A DNA stretch of 64,000 nt from Flavobacterium potami (GCF_020026915.1 NZ_JAINUY010000002.1:682001-746000); one strand, 5' to 3'; positions 24,604-34,678 are shown, counted from the first letter of the stretch. Notes: generated from the sequence alone by a model not told the origin. Made by a program: numbers and translations.

Positions 24604-25923
24604 TTAGTTTTTAACCAATTTAAATGTCTTGCTTTTATTTTCTATTTGAACTTTACAGATATAAATGCCTTTTGCAAGATTTCCAACATTCAATTCTAGC
24701 TTTTCATCAGGAGTAACCTTTTTAGAATGCGAATATACTTTTGATCCATTTGAAGAAAATAAATTCACTTCAGCTAAACCGTTATCTGAACTTGAAAAAT
24801 CAATATTTAAAAGGCGATTAATGACTGAAGGATAATATTTTAAATCTAAATTATTCTTTGTGTTATCATTTAATCCTAGATTATTACAGCTTGTAGATAC
24901 AGCGCCTTGAGCTGTAACCTGAAGCGTTGCCCCAGCGCCACAAGTAGCGTTCGAAATATATCCGGCTACATTAGCAATTGGTAAAACGCTATAGGTATAA
25001 GAAGGCTTTGTTACCGTGGTTCCTGAACTTACAGGGGCATTTAAGCAATCTGTAAAAGCAATTCCAATTGTACCCCCATCGGTGCTCACATAGTTTTTAA
25101 AAGCGGTTCCAATTTTAGCAAAATCAGTTCCTTCAACATAACAAGTTGTATTGTTGCTTCCTCCGCCTAAGCCGATTGCTAATGAACCCGAAACAGAAGT
25201 ATTATAATAACAGTTTAAAATATGAAGTTCGGCATTTCTGGCTCTAGGCATTCTTTCTTTACATCCTTCTGCCCAATAACAATTTTTAAAAGTAATACTA
25301 TAATGGCCATCAGAAGGAGCATCGGTTTTAGAAGAACCTACTAAATCAGAAAAACGATGATCATCGGCTCCTCCAGATCCTCCGGCTTTTGGTGCTTTTA
25401 GATAAATAAATTTACACCAAGATACCGTTACATTATCTGCCGCACCTTTGTTGTCAAAATTACCATCCATTCCATCTTGAAATTCGCAATGATCAACCCA
25501 AATGTTAGTAGCTTCAGAAGTTAAATTGTCGCGACCGTCAACATCGTACGCACCGGGTCCTTCAAAAATTAGATTTCTAATAATAATATTGTTAGATCCA
25601 GGTTTTAAATTTAAAATTCCAGAACCTGAAGCAGTTTGATCAAGATTTACTAATCGCGCTCCTGGAAGACCAATAATAGTTTTGTCATTGACCTGCAAAC
25701 TTGTATAAGTGCAGTTTATAGTTCCCGAAACTAAGATAACTTGCGGAGTAGTTAATTTTAATTTTGTAGTTAACTCGGCTAGAGTAAATACTGTTACTGG
25801 TGTTGCGCTTCCTCCGCCAGTGGCAGAAGCTCCAAATCCTTCGGGTGTACTCATAAAATAATTTTGAGCAGACAAAAAGGAACAGGACAGAAGTAGCACC
25901 AGTGTAATAAGTTTTGTTTTCAT
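24604..25923 (-). CDS. Secreted PL1-type pectate lyase with T9SS sorting domain
   Basis: A 439-residue protein. A signal peptide (residues 1-19, ending FLSAQ) is followed by a parallel beta-helix of the polysaccharide lyase family 1 type: IIRNLIFEG, TNIWVDHCEFQDGMDG, VTVSWCKFIY (calcium-binding region) and the catalytic/substrate region RMPRARNAELHILNCYY. Residues about 360-439 form a type A T9SS C-terminal domain (GSKVYSHSKK, LAKGIYICKVQIENKSKTFKLVKN), so it is secreted or surface-attached. It probably cleaves polygalacturonate by beta-elimination. No other pectin genes are adjacent. Confidence 0.9.
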   Translation of the reverse strand: MKTKLITLVLLLSCSFLSAQNYFMSTPEGFGASATGGGSATPVTVFTLAELTTKLKLTTPQVILVSGTINCTYTSLQVNDKTIIGLPGARLVNLDQTASGSGILNLKPGSNNIIIRNLIFEGPGAYDVDGRDNLTSEATNIWVDHCEFQDGMDGNFDNKGAADNVTVSWCKFIYLKAPKAGGSGGADDHRFSDLVGSSKTDAPSDGHYSITFKNCYWAEGCKERMPRARNAELHILNCYYNTSVSGSLAIGLGGGSNNTTCYVEGTDFAKIGTAFKNYVSTDGGTIGIAFTDCLNAPVSSGTTVTKPSYTYSVLPIANVAGYISNATCGAGATLQVTAQGAVSTSCNNLGLNDNTKNNLDLKYYPSVINRLLNIDFSSSDNGLAEVNLFSSNGSKVYSHSKKVTPDEKLELNVGNLAKGIYICKVQIENKSKTFKLVKN

Positions 25924-26183
25924 TTAAGTGTGGTTTTTTGTGGTTTAATAGTTTAATGTAATCGATTGCACAAATGTAAAAGAATAAAAATAATTTCAAA
26001 TTAATTTGTCAATTATTTATGATTTAAAGCTTTGATTTTTAGAATAATAAGTGTTGTTTTTACACTAAATATTTGTGAGTATTTTTTATAGGTAGTTTAT
26101 GAAATGAAAAAAGGTTTTTAAATCAAAGGCAGAATTTTCATGCTAAATACATATATTTGATCTACCAGTTTATTATCATAGCA

Positions 26184-27185
26184 ATGGAAAAATTTAAAGA
26201 GCAAGCCACGATTAAACTTTTTGAGAAAGGCTTAATTACTGAAAATCAGTTTGAAGAAATAAAAACATACCGTAATCTAAACATCTTTTCCTTAAATGCA
26301 GAATTAAAACTTTTTCTCTATTTATCGGTAATATTGTTTACCTCGGGAATAGGTATTTTGGTTTATGAAAATATAGATTCAATAGGTCATATTGCAATTC
26401 TTTCTCTGCTTTTGATTGTTATCGTTGTTTGTTTTTTTTACTGTTTTAAGTATTCTAAAGGATTTCAGAAAACAGAAACAACTTTTGAACATCCTGTTCT
26501 GGAATATCTCGTCTTGGCTGGCAATATATTGACCTGTATTTTCATAGGATATCTTCAGTTTCAATACAAACCTTTTGGCGAGCATTACGGATTAGCAACT
26601 TTGGTTCCAACGATTGTAAGTTTCTTTTGTGCTTATTATTTTGACAACAGAAGTGTTTTAACCATTGCAATAACCGGTTTAGCTGCCTATGTAGGACTTT
26701 CGGTTACGCCTCAGGATATATTTAATGACAGCAATAACTTATATGCGAATCAAAATCTGAGTTATTCTGCAGTGATGTTAGGCGTGTTATTGATTTTATG
26801 GACTATTTATAGTCGTAGAATTTCGTTAAAAACACATTTTGGATTGGTTTTCCTGACTTTTGCTTTACATATTATAAGCATTGCTGCAATCAGTAATTTG
26901 ACTCATTATGATATCTTAACCTGGCTGATATTCGCTTTAGTTTTGGCAGGTTCTACCTATTATTTTTATAAAGCCAGTTATGATTATAAAGCGATGTCTT
27001 TGTATGTATTTATGATTGTTTACGGATATATTGGTGCAAACATAGTTATCTTTAGAATTTTTGAGAATGTTGATTTTTCTCAGATTTGGGAGTTATTTGT
27101 ATTCTTGCTTCCAGCTTATTTTGTAGGTTCAATTATAATGTTTATTAAATTGATTAAGAAATTTCATAAAGAAGTAAAAGAATGA
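26184..27185 (+). CDS. DUF2157-like polytopic membrane protein
   Basis: A 333-residue protein. The N-terminal 40 residues (LFEKGLITENQFEEIKTYR) are a soluble helical segment typical of DUF2157, followed by eight or more hydrophobic segments (for example LFLYLSVILFTSGIGILVY). The function of the family is unknown. I placed the start at the ATG at 26184. Its stop overlaps the start of the next gene (ATGA), so the two products are made together and may form a complex. Confidence 0.75.
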   Translation: MEKFKEQATIKLFEKGLITENQFEEIKTYRNLNIFSLNAELKLFLYLSVILFTSGIGILVYENIDSIGHIAILSLLLIVIVVCFFYCFKYSKGFQKTETTFEHPVLEYLVLAGNILTCIFIGYLQFQYKPFGEHYGLATLVPTIVSFFCAYYFDNRSVLTIAITGLAAYVGLSVTPQDIFNDSNNLYANQNLSYSAVMLGVLLILWTIYSRRISLKTHFGLVFLTFALHIISIAAISNLTHYDILTWLIFALVLAGSTYYFYKASYDYKAMSLYVFMIVYGYIGANIVIFRIFENVDFSQIWELFVFLLPAYFVGSIIMFIKLIKKFHKEVKE

Positions 27186-28345
27186 TAGCTTACGATAAAA
27201 AAATGTTGGACAATGAAGCTTTAATTGACGAAGCTGATACTTTATACAAAGGAGGTTTTATTAGTAAAGACCAAAAAAAGTTTATAGAAAAAGAATTACC
27301 TGATTTAAAAAGTCAAAGTAATATTCTGGTTAGAATTGGTTTCTTTTTATTAGGAAGTTTGTTGTATAGTTCGATTTGCGGAATGATTACTTTGTTTGGA
27401 ATAAATCTCGAAGATATTTACCTGCAAATAGGCGGTTATATTTTTGCAATGGTTGGTTTCGCTGGTGCGGAAGTTCTCGCAAAACAAAATTATCGAAATC
27501 ACGGTTTAGATGATGCTTTCATTTTAGGCGCACTTTCATGTTTAGGGGTTGCAGTAGCCATAACAACAGAAGGTTATGAAACTGTAATTGCTTTTTTTGT
27601 AGCAATTGGAGCTTTTTTTATGTTTGTTAGATACCTCCATTTGCTTTCAATGCTGGTTTTTTGTATTTCAGTAACTGCTTTTTTGTTTTTTGGAATGTTT
27701 GAATTCGGAGATTTTGGAAAAGCAATTTTACCATTCGCAGCAATGATTTTTGCAGGAGTTTTCTATTTTTTAACAAAAAAAATAATGAAAAACTTAACTG
27801 AAAGTTACTATTACAATGGACTTTTATTGGCCAATGGATTTTGTCTGGTTTTATTTTATTTTTCTTGTAATTATTTAGTAGTGAGAGAACTTTCAGGAGA
27901 ACTTTTGGGAACGGATGTAAAGCCTGGTACCGATATTCCGTTTGCTTATTTCTTTTACGCTTTTACTTTTATAATTCCAGTTGTTTACTTGTTGCAGGCT
28001 TTAAAAACAAAAGACAGGATAATGCTTTGGTTAAGCTTTTTGGCAGTAGCATTTTCAATTTACACGATTCGTTTTTATTATGCTGTTTTACCAATTGAAG
28101 TAGCACTTACACTCGGCGGAGTAGTTTTGTTTGCAATAGCTTATTTTTCAATAAAAAAACTAAAAGAAAAAGAAAGCGGATTAACATTTAAACCAGACAG
28201 AATTAACCATTCGGATAATTTTTTAAGTGCAGAAGCCTTGGTAGTTGCATCCACATTCGGAATGAAACCAGAAGTTAAAACAGTTTCTCCAATGGAATTT
28301 GGAGATGGAGGTTTTAGTGGAGGAGGTTCTCAAGGAAGTTTTTAA
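27182..28345 (+). CDS. DUF2157-like membrane protein with glycine-rich C-terminal tail
   Basis: A 387-residue polytopic protein with a similar layout to its upstream neighbour: a short soluble N-terminal helix region (ADTLYKGGFISKDQKKFIEKE) and about ten hydrophobic segments. The tail FGDGGFSGGGSQGSF resembles the GGGGFSGGG-type tails of TPM-domain (YgcG) proteins. The start overlaps the previous stop. The function is unknown; the pair probably arose by divergence of a common ancestor. Confidence 0.75.
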   Translation: MIAYDKKMLDNEALIDEADTLYKGGFISKDQKKFIEKELPDLKSQSNILVRIGFFLLGSLLYSSICGMITLFGINLEDIYLQIGGYIFAMVGFAGAEVLAKQNYRNHGLDDAFILGALSCLGVAVAITTEGYETVIAFFVAIGAFFMFVRYLHLLSMLVFCISVTAFLFFGMFEFGDFGKAILPFAAMIFAGVFYFLTKKIMKNLTESYYYNGLLLANGFCLVLFYFSCNYLVVRELSGELLGTDVKPGTDIPFAYFFYAFTFIIPVVYLLQALKTKDRIMLWLSFLAVAFSIYTIRFYYAVLPIEVALTLGGVVLFAIAYFSIKKLKEKESGLTFKPDRINHSDNFLSAEALVVASTFGMKPEVKTVSPMEFGDGGFSGGGSQGSF

Positions 28346-28402
28346 AGAAAAAATTGTCACAGATTGAAAAGGATTAAAATGATTTAGGATCGACTCTAAA
28401 TT

Positions 28403-28466
28403 AAGTTGCCACGAATTCCACGAATTTGCACTAAATTAATTAGCGTCAATTTGTGAAATTCGTGGC
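28403..28466. repeat. GCCACGAATTCCACGAATT hairpin
   Basis: GTTGCCACGAATTCCACGAA (from 28403) pairs with TTGTGAAATTCGTGGCAA (ending 28468). The stem has few mismatches. It lies between convergent genes and could terminate both transcripts. Confidence 0.8.
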
Positions 28467-28496
28467 AAATAATCATTTTAATCTGTGGTAAAAAAA

Positions 28497-28886
28497 TTAT
28501 ACTTTGCTTTTCAATGCTCCGGCATCAATATCGCTATGCGAAACATTGTAAACGGCTTGACCGTTTTTAATTAAAATTAATTGTGGAGATTCATGATGAA
28601 CATTGAATCTATGAGCAATTTCGTTTGAAATATCACGATGCTCAATTAAATCTAAAAAGTAAGCATCAACAACACCTTCAAGATCATATTCTCTTTCAAA
28701 TTGTTTCAAAGCCATTCGGCTAATACTGCATCGTGTACTGTGTTTAAATATAACTACAGGTTTTTCTATAGAAATTGCCTGAACTTCCATCAATTGGATA
28801 ATATCTGTTAATTCTGTCCAGTTAACTTTACTTTTTGGAGCTTCTGAGTTCTCTGAACTTCCGAAGATTGAATTAAAAAAACTCAT
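28497..28886 (-). CDS. ytxJ: Bacillithiol-system redox protein YtxJ
   Basis: A 129-residue thioredoxin-fold protein. The redox site is the monothiol-type TRCSISR, and the cis-proline region is ESPQLILIKNGQAVYNVSH. This matches the YtxJ family (TIGR04019), proposed to act as a bacilliredoxin-like partner of bacillithiol. This suggests that the organism uses bacillithiol as its low-molecular-weight thiol. No bacillithiol synthesis gene is in the window. Confidence 0.88.
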   Translation of the reverse strand: MSFFNSIFGSSENSEAPKSKVNWTELTDIIQLMEVQAISIEKPVVIFKHSTRCSISRMALKQFEREYDLEGVVDAYFLDLIEHRDISNEIAHRFNVHHESPQLILIKNGQAVYNVSHSDIDAGALKSKV

Positions 28887-29092
28887 ATTTGGCTTGTTTT
28901 ATGACTTTTTGACGTGTTAAAATGGCTAAAAAATGCTTTTTAACGTCATTTTGTCTGTTTTTCGTGTGTGGAATATAATTTGTCTATTCGAATACAAAGT
29001 TAAATTATTTGAGTTAAAAATTGATCTCAATAAATCGTAACTTTAATGATATCGAATATTTCAAACAAAAATCAATCATAAATCGCAAAAAA

Positions 29093-31690
29093 ATGAATAT
29101 AAATAAGTTTACTATTAAATCGCAGGAAGCCATACAGTTGTCGCAACAATTAGCACAACGCAATGGCCAGCAGCAAATTGAAAATGAACACATTTTCAAG
29201 GCTATTTTTGAAGTTGACGAAAACGTGGCACCGTTTATTTTGAAAAAATTAAACGTAAATGTGCCGTTGTTTTTGCAAGTTTTAGACGCTACAATTCAGA
29301 GTTTTCCAAAAGTTTCTGGAGGCGAAATCATGCTTTCAAGAGACGCCAATAAAGCTTTGAACGAAGCGGAAATTATTGCACAAAAAATGAACGACGAATA
29401 TGTTTCGATCGAACATTTAATTTTAGCCATTTTTGACTCAAAAAGTAAAGTTTCTCAGATTCTGAAAGATCAGGGAGTTACAGGAAAAGGTCTTAAAGCA
29501 GCTATTGAAGAATTAAGAAAAGGCGAGAGAGTAACTTCGGCCTCAGCAGAAGAAACATATAACTCGTTGAATAAATACGCTAAAAACCTAAACGAGTTAG
29601 CGCGTACAGGAAAACTGGATCCGGTTATTGGTCGTGATGAAGAAATTCGTCGTGTTTTGCAGATTTTAACTCGTAGAACCAAAAACAATCCAATGCTTAT
29701 TGGTGAACCTGGAGTTGGTAAAACAGCAATTGCAGAAGGTTTGGCGCATAGAATTGTAGATGGAGATGTTCCTGAAAACTTAAAAGAAAAAATCGTTTTC
29801 TCGTTAGATATGGGAGCTTTGATTGCAGGAGCAAAATACAAAGGAGAATTCGAAGAGCGTTTAAAATCGGTTGTAAAAGAAGTTACAGCTGCAGAAGGTG
29901 ATATCGTTCTTTTTATTGATGAGATTCATACGCTTGTAGGAGCGGGTGGAGGTGAAGGTGCAATGGATGCGGCAAACATCTTAAAACCAGCTTTGGCTCG
30001 TGGTGAATTGAGAGCAATTGGAGCAACAACTTTAGATGAATATCAAAAATATTTTGAAAAAGATAAAGCGTTAGAAAGACGTTTCCAAAAAGTATTAATT
30101 GACGAACCAGATACAGAAAGTGCGATTTCGATTCTTCGTGGAATCAAAGAAAAATACGAAACACACCATAAAGTTCAAATTAAAGACGAGGCAATTATTG
30201 CAGCGGTTGAACTTTCGCAAAGATATATAACCAATCGTTTCTTACCAGATAAAGCAATTGACTTAATGGACGAAGCAGCTTCTAAACTGCGCATGGAAAT
30301 CAATTCAAAACCAGAGGAATTAGATGTTTTGGATCGTAAAATCATGCAGTTGGAAATCGAAATCGAAGCCATTAAGCGTGAAAAAGAAGAAAGCAAGCTG
30401 AAAATTTTGGGTATGGAATTGGCCAACCTGAAAGAAGAGCGCAACGAAATCTTCGCAAAATGGAAATCTGAAAAAGATATTGTTGATGGAATTCAGGCTG
30501 TAAAACACGAAATCGAAGACTTTAAATATGAAGCAGAACGTGCAGAACGTGACGGTGATTACGGAAAAGTAGCTGAGATTCGTTACGGAAAAATAAAAGA
30601 AGCTCAAGAACGTCAGGAAAACTTGCAAAAACAATTGCAAGAGTTTCAATCTGGAAATTCTTTAATTAAAGAAGAAGTAACTAGAGAAGACATTGCAGAA
30701 GTTGTAGCAAAATGGACTGGAATTCCAGTTACCAAAATGTTGCAGACAGAAAGAGAAAAATTATTGCATTTGGAAGACGAATTGCACAAACGTGTAGTAG
30801 GTCAGGAAGAAGCGATAGAAGCGGTGAGTGATGCCGTTCGTAGAAGCCGTGCTGGTTTACAGGATATGAAAAAACCTGTTGGGTCGTTCTTATTCTTAGG
30901 AACAACCGGAGTTGGTAAAACCGAATTAGCAAAAGCATTAGCAGAATATCTTTTTGATGATGAAAATGCGATGACTCGTATCGATATGAGTGAGTACCAA
31001 GAACGTCACAGTGTGAGCCGTTTAGTGGGTGCGCCTCCAGGATATGTAGGTTATGATGAAGGAGGTCAATTGACAGAAGCGGTTCGTAGAAAACCATATT
31101 CTGTAGTATTACTAGATGAAATCGAAAAAGCACACCCAGATACATTCAATATTCTGTTGCAGGTTTTGGATGAAGGACGTTTAACAGACAATAAAGGACG
31201 TTTGGCTGATTTCAGAAATACGATTATCATCATGACTTCTAATATGGGAAGCCAGATTATTCAGGAGAAATTCGAGAATCTAAAAGGCGGCGTTGAAGCA
31301 GCAACAGAAGCAGCTAAAAACGAAGTTTTAGGATTGTTAAAACAAACAGTACGTCCTGAGTTTATTAACCGTATCGACGAAATTGTAATGTTTACTCCGC
31401 TTACAATAGATAATATTTCAAGAATTGTAGGTTTACAATTAAAAGGAGTGACCAAAATGCTGGCACAACAAGGCATTACAATGGATGCAACTCCAGAAGC
31501 AATTGCTTATTTGTCAGACAAAGGATATGATCCTCAATTTGGAGCAAGACCAGTAAAACGTGTTGTTCAAAGAGAGGTTCTAAATCAGCTGTCAAAAGAG
31601 ATTTTGGCAGGAAACATCACAACAGACAGCATTATTTTATTAGATGCTTTCGATGGCAAGTTGGTTTTTAGAAACCAAACAGCTAACTAA
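29093..31690 (+). CDS. clpB: ATP-dependent disaggregase ClpB
   Basis: An 865-residue AAA+ chaperone that resolves protein aggregates together with DnaK. The order is an N-terminal Clp repeat domain (residues 1-145), NBD1 with [13 protein letters not shown] and [21 protein letters not shown], the ClpB-specific coiled-coil middle domain (about 400-520), NBD2 with [14 protein letters not shown] and [13 protein letters not shown], and the C-terminal domain. The middle domain and the lack of a ClpP-binding IGF-type loop separate it from ClpA/ClpC. The start at 29093 ([14 protein letters not shown]) fits the family. Confidence 0.97.
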   Translation: MNINKFTIKSQEAIQLSQQLAQRNGQQQIENEHIFKAIFEVDENVAPFILKKLNVNVPLFLQVLDATIQSFPKVSGGEIMLSRDANKALNEAEIIAQKMNDEYVSIEHLILAIFDSKSKVSQILKDQGVTGKGLKAAIEELRKGERVTSASAEETYNSLNKYAKNLNELARTGKLDPVIGRDEEIRRVLQILTRRTKNNPMLIGEPGVGKTAIAEGLAHRIVDGDVPENLKEKIVFSLDMGALIAGAKYKGEFEERLKSVVKEVTAAEGDIVLFIDEIHTLVGAGGGEGAMDAANILKPALARGELRAIGATTLDEYQKYFEKDKALERRFQKVLIDEPDTESAISILRGIKEKYETHHKVQIKDEAIIAAVELSQRYITNRFLPDKAIDLMDEAASKLRMEINSKPEELDVLDRKIMQLEIEIEAIKREKEESKLKILGMELANLKEERNEIFAKWKSEKDIVDGIQAVKHEIEDFKYEAERAERDGDYGKVAEIRYGKIKEAQERQENLQKQLQEFQSGNSLIKEEVTREDIAEVVAKWTGIPVTKMLQTEREKLLHLEDELHKRVVGQEEAIEAVSDAVRRSRAGLQDMKKPVGSFLFLGTTGVGKTELAKALAEYLFDDENAMTRIDMSEYQERHSVSRLVGAPPGYVGYDEGGQLTEAVRRKPYSVVLLDEIEKAHPDTFNILLQVLDEGRLTDNKGRLADFRNTIIIMTSNMGSQIIQEKFENLKGGVEAATEAAKNEVLGLLKQTVRPEFINRIDEIVMFTPLTIDNISRIVGLQLKGVTKMLAQQGITMDATPEAIAYLSDKGYDPQFGARPVKRVVQREVLNQLSKEILAGNITTDSIILLDAFDGKLVFRNQTAN

Positions 31691-31710
31691 TTTTTTATTT
31701 GGTTAATCTT

Positions 31711-31745
31711 AAAAAGCATCAGTTTTTAACTGATGCTTTTTTTTG
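31711..31745 (+). terminator. Terminator of clpB
   Basis: AAAAAGCATCAGTT and AACTGATGCTTTTT form a perfect 14-bp stem with a 3-base loop and a T tail. A near-identical hairpin lies at 33421. Confidence 0.93.
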
Positions 31746-31830
31746 TTATTAAGGTTTTTTTTACGGTTTTTTAATCTTTGTTTCCGTAAGAAATACTATA
31801 TATTTGATTCGAAACTATTAAATCATTTAT

Positions 31831-32322
31831 ATGAAAAGAAACCAAAGAACATTTTTAATTTTATTAGTATCCGGTGTTTCCTTTATGACAAAAATATATT
31901 CGCAAGAAAGTATTGTTGTTACAGGTGGTAAGGGTACAGGAACTGGCGGTACATCAAGTTATTCGATTGGGCAAATTGCTGATTTACGATTGCAAGGAAG
32001 TGGAGGTTCTGGTCAAGAAGGAGTTCAGCAAGCTTACGAAATAGCGACTTTAGGCACAGATGAATTTAAAGAAATTAATCTTACCATGACGGCGTATCCA
32101 AATCCTACAATTGATTTATTAAATCTAGTTGTTGCCAATGATAAATTAGAAAATTTATCGTGTGATTTGTTTGATATCAATGGAAAAATGGTGTCTAAAA
32201 CTGCAAGGTTAACGTCTTCAGAAACGGTAATTAATATGCAGGGATTAACACAGGGAGTTTATTTTCTGAGTGTAAACAGCAATTCGAAAACCATAAAAAC
32301 TTTTAAAATCATTAAAAAATAA
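31831..32322 (+). CDS. Small secreted protein with T9SS type A sorting domain
   Basis: A 163-residue protein with a signal peptide (ending KIYSQ), a short Gly/Ser-rich middle (VVTGGKGTGTGGTSSYSIGQ), and a C-terminal T9SS sorting domain of about 75 residues (TMTAYPNPTIDLLNL, GLTQGVYFLSVNSNSKTIKTFKIIKK). The body before the sorting domain is only about 60 residues. It resembles many repeated flavobacterial proteins with the SYSIGQ and GVQQ(A/P)YEI words. It lies 23 bases before the next gene. Confidence 0.85.
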   Translation: MKRNQRTFLILLVSGVSFMTKIYSQESIVVTGGKGTGTGGTSSYSIGQIADLRLQGSGGSGQEGVQQAYEIATLGTDEFKEINLTMTAYPNPTIDLLNLVVANDKLENLSCDLFDINGKMVSKTARLTSSETVINMQGLTQGVYFLSVNSNSKTIKTFKIIKK

Positions 32323-32345
32323 TATTCTAAACCGCAGACAGATAT

Positions 32346-33401
32346 ATGAAAAAAATTACTCTCGCATTACTATTATTAAGTTCTTTTACTGCTTTATTTG
32401 CACAAGCTCCACAAAAAATGAATTACCAATCTGTGATTCGTAAAACAGATGGTACTTTACTTGTAAATACTTCGATCGGTATAAAAACAAGTATCTTATT
32501 GGGTTCTCCTATAGGAACAGCTTCTTATGTCGAAACTCAAACTATAACAACAAATGTCAACGGATTAGCAACATTAGAAATAGGAGGAGGGATACCAGTA
32601 ACCGGTACTTTTGCAGCAATAAATTGGGGTGCAGGATCTCATTTTATTAAAACAGAAATTGATCCCGCAGGAGGGACAAATTATACCATTAGTGGTACAA
32701 GTCAGCTTTTAAGTGTGCCTTACGCTTTATATGCTGGAAGCAGCGTAAGTAAAGGAAAAACAAGTATTATATTAACCGGTGATATTACTGATGCAGATGC
32801 TGTAGCACAAATACAGGCAGAATTGGGGCCTTACACAGAAAATGTTTATGTCACTAATACTACCAACCTTACAACATTAGATTTAAGCACTGCAAAGAGT
32901 TTTATAAATTTAACCATAATGGATAATACAAAATTATCTTCAATCAAATTAGATAATCTGATTGAAATTTATGGTGATTTAGAAATCGAAAACAATGAAA
33001 AATTAAGTTCGTTAGTATTTCCTGTTTTTACTGTAATGCACGGATATGAGATCAGTATCGGTAGCAATCCAACTTTAACATCTATTTCTTTTCCGGTGTT
33101 AAGTAAAACTAAAGGGATTTATTTTACTTATAATGCATCTCTAACTTCTATTAGTTTTCCAATGCTTTCTAAAGTTTATACCTCTCAGACAAGTCTTAAT
33201 TTCAATAATAATGCGCTTCCGAGTTCGCAGGTCAATGCCATTTTAAATAAGTTATTAGATATTTCACCTGCAAATACTTCACCTACTTCAGGAAATTTTA
33301 TTCAATTGCAAGGTCAAAATCCGGCAGCACCACCAACAGGACAAGGTCTTACTGATAAAGCAACTTTAATAAGTAGAGGTAATAGTGTTTCTACCGATTA
33401 A
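32346..33401 (+). CDS. Secreted protein with QKMNYQ module and BspA-like leucine-rich segments
   Basis: A 351-residue protein with a signal peptide ending LFAQ. Residues about 20-130 form the QKMNYQSVIRKTDGTLLVN module, common at the N-terminus of surface proteins in Bacteroidota. Residues about 160-300 carry irregular repeats (LTTLDLSTAK, SSIKLDNLIEI, LTSISFPVLSK, LTSISFPMLSK) like receptor-L or BspA-type leucine-rich repeats. No T9SS domain is visible at its C-terminus. Adhesion is possible but unproven. It shares a transcript with the T9SS protein. Confidence 0.75.
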   Translation: MKKITLALLLLSSFTALFAQAPQKMNYQSVIRKTDGTLLVNTSIGIKTSILLGSPIGTASYVETQTITTNVNGLATLEIGGGIPVTGTFAAINWGAGSHFIKTEIDPAGGTNYTISGTSQLLSVPYALYAGSSVSKGKTSIILTGDITDADAVAQIQAELGPYTENVYVTNTTNLTTLDLSTAKSFINLTIMDNTKLSSIKLDNLIEIYGDLEIENNEKLSSLVFPVFTVMHGYEISIGSNPTLTSISFPVLSKTKGIYFTYNASLTSISFPMLSKVYTSQTSLNFNNNALPSSQVNAILNKLLDISPANTSPTSGNFIQLQGQNPAAPPTGQGLTDKATLISRGNSVSTD

Positions 33402-33420
33402 TTTAAAGTTTTCACTTAGA

Positions 33421-33453
33421 AAAAAGCATCAGTTTTTAACTGGTGCTTTTTTT
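33421..33453 (+). terminator. Terminator of the surface-protein pair
   Basis: AAAAAGCATCAGTT pairs with AACTGGTGCTTTTT, followed by T. It is one base different from the clpB terminator. Confidence 0.9.
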
Positions 33454-33565
33454 ATCCCAGAATTCTGAAACTTTTTTCTAGATTCATATAACGATTCATT
33501 TTTAAAAAATAATCAATTTTAAATAAATAAAAATCAGCAAATTATTAATTAAAAAATCAAAAATC

Positions 33566-33685
33566 ATGAACAATTTATTTAGAGGATTATTAGCAGGTTA
33601 CGGAGCAAAAAAGTTAGGTGGAGGATGTTTTGGAACGGTCTTGGTTTTTATTATTCTATGGGTAATTTTAGGACAATGCAGTTAA
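33566..33685 (+). CDS. 39-residue glycine-rich single-span membrane peptide
   Basis: An ATG at 33566 opens a 39-codon frame: MNNLFRGLLAGYGAKKLGGG, then a hydrophobic span CFGTVLVFIILWVILGQCS. The basic, glycine-rich N-terminus followed by one membrane helix looks like a genuine small membrane protein, and I recall similar short proteins in other flavobacteria. Its function is unknown. It precedes the DUF808 gene by 108 bases. Confidence 0.65.
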   Translation: MNNLFRGLLAGYGAKKLGGGCFGTVLVFIILWVILGQCS

Positions 33686-33793
33686 AAAAGCATTACAGAA
33701 AAGTAGGAATAAAAAACATAAATTTAATCTGATATTATTGGGCAGATTACGACAAAATGTCTAGATTCGCATCACTAAAAATAAATTTAAAAA

Positions 33794-34678
33794 ATGGCTT
33801 CAGGTTTTTTTGTTCTATTAGATGATATCGCAGCAATTATGGATGATGTTGCAGTAATGAGTAAAGTTGCTGCAAAAAAAACAGCAGGAATTCTCGGTGA
33901 CGATTTGGCTGTAAATGCTGAAAAAGCTTCAGGATTTGCATCATCAAGAGAGCTTCCGGTTTTGTGGGCAATTAGTAAAGGTTCGTTGCTTAACAAAATC
34001 ATAATTTTACCAATTGCATTTTTGCTAAGCGCATTCCTGCCAGTTGCAATTATCGTTATCCTTATTCTAGGCGGACTTTTTCTTGCTTATGAAGGAGCCG
34101 AGAAAATTTACGAATTTATTTTCCCTCACAAGCACGAAGAATCAGAAGGAATTACTAATGTTGAGCTTACCGAAGAACAAATTCTAGAAATAGAAAAAGG
34201 AAAGATAAAATCTGCAATTATTACCGATTTCATATTATCTGTAGAAATTGTTATTATAGCATTAGGAACAGTTATAGATGAACCGTTAACACAACGTATT
34301 ATAGTAACTTCGATAATTGCATTAGTTGCGACAATAGGTGTATACGGAATTGTTGCGCTTATTGTGAGAATGGATGAAGCAGGATATAAACTTATTAAAT
34401 CTAGTAAAAGCGAAAAAAGTATTTCGAGAATTATCGGGAATTTACTAGTTAAAGCACTTCCTTTAGTAATTAAAGGTTTAACTGTAATTGGAACAATAGC
34501 TTTGCTTTTAGTAGCTGGAGGTATTTTTGTACATTACATTCCATTTTTTCACCATTACGTTCCTGAAATTAAACTCCCTTCCATTGTAAAAGAGTTTGTT
34601 ATTGGTCTTGTTTTAGGATTTATCGTTGTATTATTTGTAAATCTTTTCAAAAAGATCTTTAAAAAGAAAACAGCTTAA
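33794..34678 (+). CDS. DUF808 (YedI-like) inner-membrane protein
   Basis: A 294-residue membrane protein. The start MASGFFVLLDDIAAIMDDVA is diagnostic for the DUF808/YedI family, followed by KTAGILGDDLAVNAEKASGF and RELPVLWAISKGSLLNK. Hydrophobic segments lie near residues 75-105, 150-200 and 225-290. The family's function is unknown. An intrinsic terminator follows. Confidence 0.92.
   Translation: MASGFFVLLDDIAAIMDDVAVMSKVAAKKTAGILGDDLAVNAEKASGFASSRELPVLWAISKGSLLNKIIILPIAFLLSAFLPVAIIVILILGGLFLAYEGAEKIYEFIFPHKHEESEGITNVELTEEQILEIEKGKIKSAIITDFILSVEIVIIALGTVIDEPLTQRIIVTSIIALVATIGVYGIVALIVRMDEAGYKLIKSSKSEKSISRIIGNLLVKALPLVIKGLTVIGTIALLLVAGGIFVHYIPFFHHYVPEIKLPSIVKEFVIGLVLGFIVVLFVNLFKKIFKKKTA

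Noticed and set aside
27182..28345. TPM-domain (YgcG) protein
   Set aside because: Only the glycine-rich tail resembles that family; the rest is polytopic membrane sequence.
30320..31145. Long antisense frames within clpB (109 and 138 codons)
   Set aside because: They lie opposite a highly conserved AAA+ gene and have low-complexity Phe/Leu/His-rich translations.
31743..31931. 62-codon plus-strand frame after clpB
   Set aside because: It overlaps the terminator T tail and the T9SS protein in another frame.
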